A DNA stretch of 12,277 nucleotides from JANMAT01 sp031359995 (GTDB lineage Bacteria; Actinomycetota; Acidimicrobiia; Acidimicrobiales; Ilumatobacteraceae), in the NCBI GenBank assembly GCA_031359995.1, contig JANMAT010000012.1:1-12277 (forward strand), in the 5' to 3' direction. Shown piece after piece: positions 1 to 5,446 of the stretch (position 1 is the first letter of the stretch; each line of letters opens with the position of its first letter). The notes under the pieces were generated by a model. That model was not told the DNA's origin. It saw only the letters and a program-made list of their open reading frames with translations, and did not search any database. The position numbers and the translations under genes were made by a program.

Positions 1-1674
1 GCGACCGCGGCCGACGGCGGAGAGGACGGCGCGGAAGCTGGCGGTGATGATGTTCGGGTGGGTGCCCACGCCCCAGCGCCTGGTGCCGGCGGCGTCGACC
101 GTCTCCACGTAGGCGACGGCGGTGGCGTTGGCGCCCTCGCCGGTGGCGTGCTCGGCGTAGTCGGTCACGTCCAGGGCGACGCCGAGACCGCTGCGCAGCG
201 CGTGCACGAACGCATCGATGGGGCCGTTGCCCTCGCCGTGCACGGTGACGGGTTCACCGTCCACCGAGAGCTGCGCGGTGATGGTCGTGGTGTCGCCGTC
301 GGTGCGCAGCTCGTGGCCGCGCAGCGAGAACGCGGGATCGGGTGGCAGATACTCGCGCTCGAACGTGTCCCACATCATGGCCGGGCTGATCTCGGTGCCG
401 GTGTCCTCGGTGATCCCCTGGATCGTCTTGGAGAACTCGATCTGCAGGCGCCGGGGCAGGTCGAAGCCATGCTCGGCCTTCATGATGTAGGCCACGCCGC
501 CCTTGCCCGACTGGCTGTTCACGCGGATCACGGCCTCGTAGGTGCGGCCCACGTGCTTGGGGTCGATGGGCAGGTACGGCACCGCCCACGTGTCGTAGTC
601 GTTGCCCAGCGCGTCGAGGCCCTTCTTGATGGCGTCCTGGTGCGAACCGGAGAACGCGGTGTACACCAGGTCGCCCACGTAGGGGTGCCGCGGGTGCACG
701 GGCAGGCGGTTGCAGTACTCGGCGGTGCGGCGCAGCGCGTCGATGTCGCTGACGTCGAGGTCGGGGTTCACGCCGTGGGTCATGAGGTTCAGCGCCAGGT
801 TCACCACGTCGACGTTGCCGGTGCGCTCGCCGTTGCCGAACAGCGTGCCCTCGACCCGGTCGGCGCCGGCGAGCATGCCGGCCTCGGCCGCGGCCACGCC
901 CTGGCCACGGTCGTTGTGCGGGTGCAGCGACACAACGACCGCGTCGCGGTCGCGGATGGTACGACCGAAGTACTCGATGACGTCGCCGTAGACCCACGGC
1001 TGGTACATCTCGACCGTGGCGGGCAGGTTGAGGATGATCTTGCGGTCGGCGGTGGGCTCGATGACGCTCATCACCGCTTCGCACACCTCGATGGCGTAGT
1101 CGACCTCGGTGCCGGTGAAGCTCTCGGGCGAGTACTCGTAGCGGATGCTGGTGGTGCCCATCGTCTCTTCGAGCTTGCGGCACAGCTGGGCCGCGTTCAC
1201 CGCGATGTCGGTGATGCCCGGCTTGTCGAGTCCGAACACGACCCGCCGCTGCAGCACCGACGTCGAGTTGTAGAAGTGGACGATGGCGTTGGCGGCGCCC
1301 TGCAGGCACTCGTAAGTGCGCTCGATGAGCTCCTGACGGCACTGCACCAGCACCTGGATGGTGACATCGTCGGGCACGAGGTCTTCCTCGATCAGCTGGC
1401 GCACGAAGTCGAAGTCGGGCTGCGACGCCGACGGGAAGCCGACCTCGATCTCCTTGAAGCCCATCTTCACGAGCGTGTCGAACATGCGCCGCTTGCGCTC
1501 GGGGTCCATCGGGTCGATGAGCGCCTGGTTCCCGTCACGAAGGTCGACCGAGCACCACAGCGGCGCCTTCACGAGCCGCTGGTTGGGCCAGGTGCGGTCG
1601 GCAAGGACGAGGGGCTCGAACGCCTTGTACTTGGCGAACGGCATCGTGCGTGGGGTGACGGGTTCCGGGCGCAT
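1..1674 (-). CDS. leuA: 2-isopropylmalate synthase, partial (C-terminal tip beyond window)
   Basis: This enzyme condenses acetyl-CoA with 2-oxoisovalerate, the first committed step of leucine biosynthesis in the cytosol. The frame is open for 558 codons from ATG 1674 to the window edge with no stop, so only the last residues are missing. The catalytic TIM-barrel is complete. The metal site is visible as D47 in the motif RDGNQ, H251 and H253 in HPHNDRG, and N287 in GNGERTGN. Their spacing (204, 2 and 34 residues) matches the D81/H285/H287/N321 set I recall for Mycobacterium tuberculosis LeuA. The C-terminal allosteric (leucine-binding) domain is recognisable from GEGNGPIDA and DYAEHATGEG to near the edge. 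The start is supported by AGGAG at 1680-1684, 5 nt upstream. Its 5' leader (1746-1860) carries an attenuator. The long N-terminal region and the sequence fit the actinobacterial LeuA type. Identity is very secure. Confidence 0.97.
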   Translation of the reverse strand, partial: MRPEPVTPRTMPFAKYKAFEPLVLADRTWPNQRLVKAPLWCSVDLRDGNQALIDPMDPERKRRMFDTLVKMGFKEIEVGFPSASQPDFDFVRQLIEEDLVPDDVTIQVLVQCRQELIERTYECLQGAANAIVHFYNSTSVLQRRVVFGLDKPGITDIAVNAAQLCRKLEETMGTTSIRYEYSPESFTGTEVDYAIEVCEAVMSVIEPTADRKIILNLPATVEMYQPWVYGDVIEYFGRTIRDRDAVVVSLHPHNDRGQGVAAAEAGMLAGADRVEGTLFGNGERTGNVDVVNLALNLMTHGVNPDLDVSDIDALRRTAEYCNRLPVHPRHPYVGDLVYTAFSGSHQDAIKKGLDALGNDYDTWAVPYLPIDPKHVGRTYEAVIRVNSQSGKGGVAYIMKAEHGFDLPRRLQIEFSKTIQGITEDTGTEISPAMMWDTFEREYLPPDPAFSLRGHELRTDGDTTTITAQLSVDGEPVTVHGEGNGPIDAFVHALRSGLGVALDVTDYAEHATGEGANATAVAYVETVDAAGTRRWGVGTHPNIITASFRAVLSAVGRGR

Positions 1675-1745
1675 CTCTGCTCCTGTCGTTCGATCGGGTC
1701 GCGATGACGGGGTGACGGTGACGTGGGGTGAGGCTGACCGGTCTG

Positions 1746-1784
1746 AAAACGAAAGAACCCCCTGAGCCTTTCGGCGCAGGAGGT
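1746..1784 (-). terminator. intrinsic (attenuator) terminator of the leuA leader
   Basis: In the leuA direction, 1784-1773 (ACCTCCTGCGCC) pairs with 1768-1757 (GGCTCAGGGGGT). This gives a 12-position stem with one C/U mismatch and one G-U pair, closed by a GAAA tetraloop. A U-rich tail, TCTTTCGTTTT (1756-1746), follows. The hairpin lies 28 nt past the leader-peptide stop and about 70 nt before the leuA start, so it is an attenuator inside the leader and not the end of a gene. I could not derive an unambiguous antiterminator pairing by eye. Confidence 0.82.
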
Positions 1785-1786
1785 CG

Positions 1787-1858
1787 GGCGAGCGCGATCT
1801 TGGGGCGCTCGCCTACGTAAGAAGGAGGAGGCCCGTCAGGAACGACATCGACAAGATC
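1787..1858 (-). promoter_or_regulatory. leuA leader RNA element: hairpin with possible pseudoknot
   Basis: In the minus-strand transcript a perfect 9-bp stem forms between 1813-1805 (GGCGAGCGC) and 1795-1787 (GCGCTCGCC), closing a 9-nt loop, CCCAAGATC. Seven loop bases (CAAGATC, 1802-1796) are exactly complementary to GATCTTG at 1858-1852, which overlaps the leader start codon and codons 2-3. A 7-bp pseudoknot spanning the Leu codons is therefore possible. A ribosome initiating on, or stalled within, the leader would break one or both helices. I recall a conserved pseudoknotted 'LEU element' predicted for actinobacterial leuA leaders, and this looks like a member. The pairing is directly visible; the regulatory mechanism is inferred. 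Confidence 0.72.
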
Positions 1859-1860
1859 AT
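1813..1860 (-). CDS. leuL: leuA leader peptide (15 aa, leucine-rich)
   Basis: A short ORF reads MILSMSFLTGLLLLT and then TAG. Six of 15 residues are Leu, and codons 11-14 are four Leu codons in a row (CTC CTC CTT CTT). CTT is scarce in the neighbouring genes, so the run should be sensitive to Leu-tRNA supply. The ATG at 1860 has GAAGGA (1867-1872) 6 nt upstream, whereas the in-frame ATG at 1848 has no ribosome site. The stop codon runs directly into the 9-bp hairpin at 1787-1813, and an intrinsic terminator follows before leuA. This is the classical layout of a transcription-attenuation leader. Leucine-codon leaders upstream of leuA are known in Actinobacteria. The peptide is expected to act only by ribosome stalling. 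The symbol follows leader-peptide usage. Confidence 0.88.
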   Translation of the reverse strand: MILSMSFLTGLLLLT

Positions 1861-1904
1861 AGCACGTCCTTCGGCGGTGCGCTCTGGGTGCTACACCAAC
1901 GGCC

Positions 1905-3071
1905 GTGACCTCCTCGACCACCCGCGCCCGCTTCCCCGGTGTCCGTGACGGCTGGGCTCGTCTCGACGGCCCCGCCGGCACCCAGATGGTCGACGTGGCC
2001 ATCGCCGCCATGGCCGAGTTCGCCGCCAGCGGCCACAACGCCAACGCCCACGGGCCGTTCGAAGCGGCCCACCAGAGCGACCTGATGCTTGACCGGGCCC
2101 GCGGCTCGGTCGCCCGACTGCTCGGCGCCCCCGACGCCGACGACATCTGGTTCGGCGCCAACATGACCACGATGACGCTGGCGTTCACTCGGGCGGTGGC
2201 GTGCACCCTGGGCCCGGGCGACCGCGTGGTCGGCACCCGGCTGGACCACGACGCCAACGTATCGCCGTGGCGCATCGCCTGTGAGGCGAGTGGGGCCGAG
2301 CACGTGCTGGCGTCGTTCGACCCCACCACCGGTCTGCTCGACCCGGCCGCGGTCATCGATCTGATCGACGGGCACACGCGCTGGGTGGCGGTCACCGGCG
2401 CCTCGAACCTGTTGGGCACCGTGGTCGACCTGCCGCCGATCATCGACGCGGCCCATGCGGTGGGCGCCCGGGTGTACGTGGACGCGGTGCACCTGGCGCC
2501 GCACCGGCGCATCGACGTGGCCGCCCTGGGGGTGGACGCTCTCGTGACGTCGCCGTACAAGTGGTACGGCCCCCACGCCGGCGCCATGTTCCTGGTGCCC
2601 GAGGTCATGAACGGTCTGCCGGTGGCCAAGGTGCGCCCGGCCGACGATCACGGCCCGCGCCGGTGGGAAACGGGCACGCCCTCGTTCGAGGGGCTGGCCG
2701 CCGTCGACGCCGCCGCCCGCTACCTGTTGGACGAGGGCCTCGACCGCATCGGTGCCGAGGAGGCCGAGGTGGGCACCGTGCTCCTCGACGGCCTGGCCTC
2801 GCTCGAGCGGGTGAGGGTGTGGGGCTCGCCCCACATGGCCGACCGCGTGCCCACCGTGTCGTTCACGGTGGACGGGGTGCACCCCGACGCGGTGGCCGAC
2901 GCGCTGGCTGCCGGCAAGGTCGCGGTGTGGGCCGGCCACAGCTACGCGGTGGAGGCGGTCGCCCATCTGGGTCTGGCCGACACGGGCGGCGTGGTCCGCG
3001 CCGGTGTCGTGCGCTACGTCGACGAGCTCGACGTGCGTCGGTTGCTGGAGATCGTGGCGTCGCTCACGTGA
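1905..3071 (+). CDS. class V aminotransferase / cysteine desulfurase-like PLP enzyme
   Basis: A 388-residue fold-type I PLP enzyme of the class V (NifS/SufS-like) family, closest in feel to the 'cysteine desulfurase-like' VC1184-type group. Visible landmarks are the N-terminal ARLDGPAGTQ substrate-site loop, LDHDAN (H115) for the residue stacking on the PLP ring, VDAVH with D193 for the pyridine nitrogen, and SPYKWYG with K219 as the likely Schiff-base lysine. There is no obvious catalytic-Cys loop of a dedicated desulfurase, so the substrate is uncertain. The start is GTG 1905. It is the first usable start after an in-frame TAG (1860-1862), and it sits just ahead of the conserved N-terminus. 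No Shine-Dalgarno is visible, so a leaderless transcript is possible. The gene is divergent from the leuA leader with only 44 bp between starts. It may belong to sulfur or amino-acid metabolism, but its position next to leuA does not prove a functional link. Confidence 0.9.
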   Translation: MTSSTTRARFPGVRDGWARLDGPAGTQMVDVAIAAMAEFAASGHNANAHGPFEAAHQSDLMLDRARGSVARLLGAPDADDIWFGANMTTMTLAFTRAVACTLGPGDRVVGTRLDHDANVSPWRIACEASGAEHVLASFDPTTGLLDPAAVIDLIDGHTRWVAVTGASNLLGTVVDLPPIIDAAHAVGARVYVDAVHLAPHRRIDVAALGVDALVTSPYKWYGPHAGAMFLVPEVMNGLPVAKVRPADDHGPRRWETGTPSFEGLAAVDAAARYLLDEGLDRIGAEEAEVGTVLLDGLASLERVRVWGSPHMADRVPTVSFTVDGVHPDAVADALAAGKVAVWAGHSYAVEAVAHLGLADTGGVVRAGVVRYVDELDVRRLLEIVASLT

Positions 3072-3082
3072 CGTGAGCTTTC
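3062..3082 (+). terminator. palindrome over the aminotransferase stop, probable weak terminator
   Basis: GCTCACGT (3062-3069), one base, then ACGTGAGC (3071-3078) form a perfect 17-bp palindrome. As RNA it gives a 7-bp stem, GCTCACG/CGTGAGC, whose three-base loop is the TGA stop codon itself. It is followed by a short TTTCG. The U tract is poor, so this could equally be a protein-binding site (core TCACGTGA). It is the only hairpin immediately after the gene. Confidence 0.4.
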
Positions 3083-3126
3083 GCGGACGGTAAGCGGAAC
3101 GTGGCGTACGGTGAAGCGCCGCGCTG

Positions 3127-3143
3127 CGGTTGGGTTGCAACCG
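3127..3143. promoter_or_regulatory. small inverted repeat upstream of the histidine kinase
   Basis: CGGTTG (3127-3132) and CAACCG (3138-3143) flank five bases, and the inner GGTTGCAACC (3133-3142) is itself a 10-bp palindrome. It sits in the 183-bp gap 3072-3254, 112 bp before the kinase start. Also in this gap are TTGACC (3166-3171) and CATACT (3196-3201), which resemble -35 and -10 boxes. They are 24 bp apart, too far for a standard promoter. An operator is possible, but the evidence is weak. Confidence 0.25.
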
Positions 3144-3254
3144 GTCCTGGTCCATCTCCTGAGCCTTGACCGCACGGCAACACCGTTGTCTCACTCATAC
3201 TGAACGCTGGTCCGCAGGTACCGGGGCCTCTCGTTCCTCAGGGAGGATGCGCGC

Positions 3255-4523
3255 GTGGTGGAACGGCAGGGTCGTGAGCGACACCCCACGACGCGCCCCG
3301 TGAAGAGTCAGGCCTCGCCGCGCCTCATCCGTGCTGCCGAGCTCGTGGTGCCCCAGCGGCCGGCGCCGTGGACGGTGGCCGGCCTCGGCCTCATGGCCTC
3401 GATCCTCACGTCGTTGTTCATCTCCACCCTCGACAGTGCGGCGGCGCCGCACCCCGCCATCGCGTGGACCCTCTCGGGCATGGTGGGCACCATCGTGTTC
3501 TCGCTCGGCGTGGCCCTGTTGGCCCGCCTGCTGCGGCGCGAGCACTTCGGCCCCGGCATCTCGTGGCCCATGGTCACCAAGGTGTACGGCGGCTACTTCG
3601 TGGCCGGGTTCCTTGCCGCCCTGGCCGAGCACTGGGTGCGTGACGAGCTGATCCTGCCGGTGGCCTATGGCGCCAACTCCTACGTCGCCCACCTGATGTG
3701 GTTCTGGTTGGTCGGTCTGGCGGCCAACGCGTTCGGCGCCCTGCGCCGGCGCGTGATCGAACAGGACGTGGCGCTGCGTGAGCGCGTGCGCGACCTGGAC
3801 CGCACCCGCGCCCTGCTGGCCCGGGCCGACGAGCGCGTGCGCCGCGAAGCGGCCGAGGTGCTCCACGGCCGGGTGCAGTCGCGGCTGCTGGCGTCGCAGG
3901 TGCGCCTGGAGCGGGCGGCGCAGGTGATCGGGTCCGACCCTGCCCTGGTCGAACGCGAGCTGGCCGAGGTGGTCAGCGTGCTCGACGACCTGCGGGTGAA
4001 CGACGTGCGCTTCACGAGCCACCAGCTGCACCCGCCCACCATCCGCATCAGCCTGCTGTCGGCGCTGCGGTCGCTCATCGCCACGTTCGAGGGTTCCTTC
4101 GCCATCGACGTCGAGCTGCACACCGCGCCCGAGGTCGTCGAGCTGGACGACCCGGTCGAGGGCAAGCTCGACGAGGCCACCCGGCTGGTGTTGTACCGGG
4201 TGCTCGAGGAGGCGCTGCAGAACGCCTACAAGCACGGCAAGGCGACCGAGGTCAGCGTGGAGCTCACGTCGCTGCCGGGCGCCCGGTTGCAGATGCGGGT
4301 CATCGACAACGGCATCGGCTTCGCTCCCGAGGCGTTCACCATCGGCCTCGGCGTGGCGTCGATGGCGGCTCGGGTCGAGGACCACTCGGGCGCGTGGTGG
4401 ATCTCGTCGAACCCCGGGGCGGGCACCACGCTCACGGCGATCGTCCCCATCCCGCCCGGAGGCGGTCCGTCGTCGCACACGAGCGGCGGCACGATGGACG
4501 AGCCCACCGCTCTGCCGGCGTAG
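3255..4523 (+). CDS. membrane sensor histidine kinase, NarL-partner (HisKA_3-like) type
   Basis: A 422-residue sensor kinase. The N-terminal part has about four hydrophobic segments (roughly residues 39-59, 70-93, 110-125 and 143-163) with little outside-facing sequence, so sensing probably occurs in or at the membrane. A short coiled linker follows (about 165-198, rich in Arg/Glu). The phosphoacceptor helix carries VLHGRVQSRLL with H204. The ATPase domain shows the N-box LEEALQNAYKHG (N323), the G1 box DNGIGF (351-356), GLG (364-366) and GAGTTL (389-393). The H-box is atypical, with HGRVQ in place of HDxxxQ. The start GTG 3255 has GGGAGG (3241-3246) 8 nt upstream; GTG 3258 is an alternative. 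The gene runs convergently into the response regulator at 4535, which is the obvious partner. The signal sensed is unknown. Confidence 0.93.
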   Translation: MVERQGRERHPTTRPVKSQASPRLIRAAELVVPQRPAPWTVAGLGLMASILTSLFISTLDSAAAPHPAIAWTLSGMVGTIVFSLGVALLARLLRREHFGPGISWPMVTKVYGGYFVAGFLAALAEHWVRDELILPVAYGANSYVAHLMWFWLVGLAANAFGALRRRVIEQDVALRERVRDLDRTRALLARADERVRREAAEVLHGRVQSRLLASQVRLERAAQVIGSDPALVERELAEVVSVLDDLRVNDVRFTSHQLHPPTIRISLLSALRSLIATFEGSFAIDVELHTAPEVVELDDPVEGKLDEATRLVLYRVLEEALQNAYKHGKATEVSVELTSLPGARLQMRVIDNGIGFAPEAFTIGLGVASMAARVEDHSGAWWISSNPGAGTTLTAIVPIPPGGGPSSHTSGGTMDEPTALPA

Positions 4524-4534
4524 GTGGCCCTCGT

Positions 4535-5194
4535 TCAGTCGCTGACGGTGACGCTGCCCTCGAGGTAGAGCCGCACGGCCATCACGCGTGCGTGGTTGGT
4601 GCGGTCGGTCGCGTCGACCCCGAGGGTGGTGTAGATGCGGCTCACGTGGTTCTCCACCGAGCGCTCCGACAGCGAGAGGCGGAGCGCGATGGCCGCGTTC
4701 GAGTGGCCCTCGGCGATGAGGCCGAGGACCTCGAGCTGGCGGGGCGAGAGCTGGGTCAGGGGCCCCGTGCGGCGCGGTCGGGTGCGCCGGGTGAGCTCGG
4801 GGTCGAACAGCAGCAGGCCCATGGACGCGCCCTCGATGGCCCGCCGCAACGTCTCGACGTTGGTGACGCTGCGCTTGAGGAGGTAGCTCCACCCGCCCGA
4901 CACGTCGCGCGGCAGCGAGGACAGCAACTGCGGATCGGCGTGGTTCGAGAGCAGCATCACGCCGAGCTTGGGCAGGTCGCGCCGTAGGCGCACGCCGAGC
5001 TCGACCCCCGTCATGTTCGAACCGAGGTCGATGTCGAGGATGACGACGTCGACGTCGAGCTTGGGGATCTCGGCCAGTGCCGTGGTGGGGTCGGCGAAGA
5101 CCCCGACCACTTCGAGGTTCCCCTCCTGCGCGAGGGACACGCGCAGGAGGTCGCGGAACAGTGCTTCGTCTTCCACCAGGGCCACACGCGCCAC
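4535..5194 (-). CDS. LuxR/NarL-family response regulator
   Basis: A 219-residue two-component transcription regulator. The receiver domain (about 1-125) has the acidic pocket E8/D9, phosphoacceptor D54 in LDIDLG, S83 in LLSNH and K107 in LLKRS, so it should be phosphorylatable. The C-terminal LuxR helix-turn-helix spans about 147-195 (LSPRQLEVLGLIAEGHSN, then LSLSERSVENHVSRIY). I chose GTG 5194 because the receiver begins immediately after it and AGGAGG lies 10 nt upstream. TTG 5200 (4 nt from the same site, two residues longer) is a real alternative. An upstream in-frame ATG at 5380 would add 62 residues resembling no domain and is rejected. It is convergent with the histidine kinase, its probable partner, and divergent from the giant surface-protein gene, with which it shares an upstream region rich in repeats. 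Autoregulation and control of that gene are plausible inferences. Confidence 0.93.
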   Translation of the reverse strand: MARVALVEDEALFRDLLRVSLAQEGNLEVVGVFADPTTALAEIPKLDVDVVILDIDLGSNMTGVELGVRLRRDLPKLGVMLLSNHADPQLLSSLPRDVSGGWSYLLKRSVTNVETLRRAIEGASMGLLLFDPELTRRTRPRRTGPLTQLSPRQLEVLGLIAEGHSNAAIALRLSLSERSVENHVSRIYTTLGVDATDRTNHARVMAVRLYLEGSVTVSD

Positions 5195-5230
5195 AGTCAA
5201 CAGACCTCCTGCCTGCCACGTTACCGCGGT

Positions 5231-5270
5231 CACACGGTTCGGCCCGTTCCCGGTCCGTTCCGACCGTGTG
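5231..5270. promoter_or_regulatory. symmetric operator-like repeat array upstream of the response regulator
   Basis: Perfect 8-bp inverted arms, CACACGGT (5231-5238) and ACCGTGTG (5263-5270), enclose two tandem 11-bp units, CGGCCCGTTCC (5240-5250) and CGGTCCGTTCC (5251-5261). The units match at 10 of 11 bases. One base separates the units from each arm, and arm centres are 32 bp apart, about three helical turns. The array lies 37-76 bp upstream of the regulator's start and 177 bp upstream of the surface-protein start. It looks like a multi-dimer binding site. The bound protein is unknown, with the adjacent LuxR-type regulator the first candidate. Confidence 0.5.
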
Positions 5271-5295
5271 TGGGCGCCGAAACGCCGGATGGGGT

Positions 5296-5432
5296 CGTAG
5301 GCCGGGGGTCTGAACGTAGGGCCCGTGCTGGCACCTGGGTGACTGATGGGGTACCACCCCGTCGTAAGACGTAGGGCCACTCTATGAACCGCTTGGGGTT
5401 CTCTTTACGGTGCTCTCCAGGGTTCGTAGACC
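5296..5432 (+). repeat. CGTAG-type direct repeats in the divergent upstream region
   Basis: CGTAGGCC (5296-5303), CGTAGGGCC (5315-5323), CGTAGGGCC (5370-5378) and CGTAGACC (5425-5432) share a core. The middle two extend to an identical 10-mer, ACGTAGGGCC. Starts are 19, 55 and 55 bp apart. Between copies two and three lies an inverted repeat, GGGGT-acc-ACCCC (5348-5360). These lie just ahead of the surface-protein gene and may be binding sites or promoter elements. TTTACG (5404-5409) and TAGACC (5427-5432) are 17 bp apart and could be a promoter, but it would start too close to GTG 5447 to include its ribosome site. No single promoter can be assigned confidently. Confidence 0.35.
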
Positions 5433-5446
5433 GAGGAGTGGGCCGC

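Noticed and set aside
58..1707. 549-codon open frame on the plus strand opposite leuA
   Set aside because: It is antisense to a clear leuA with intact metal-site residues. Its Val/Gly/Arg/His-rich translation has no domain and is a by-product of GC-rich third positions.
3166..3201. TTGACC and CATACT as a promoter for the kinase
   Set aside because: The 24-bp spacing is too long for a standard sigma-70-type promoter, and no better pair is visible.
3195..5357. 720-codon minus-strand frame spanning the histidine kinase and the regulator
   Set aside because: It is opposite the kinase and in another frame of the regulator. Both of those have intact catalytic motifs, and the product is low-complexity Arg/Gly/His-rich.
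5195..5380. N-terminal extension of the response regulator from ATG 5380
   Set aside because: The extra 62 residues resemble no domain, cross the repeat-rich regulatory region, and the receiver fold begins at GTG 5194 behind AGGAGG.
5384..5446. ATG 5384 as start of the giant surface protein
   Set aside because: No ribosome site precedes it and it would put 21 residues before the signal peptide. GTG 5447 has GAGGAG at good spacing. The upstream ATG is not fully excluded.
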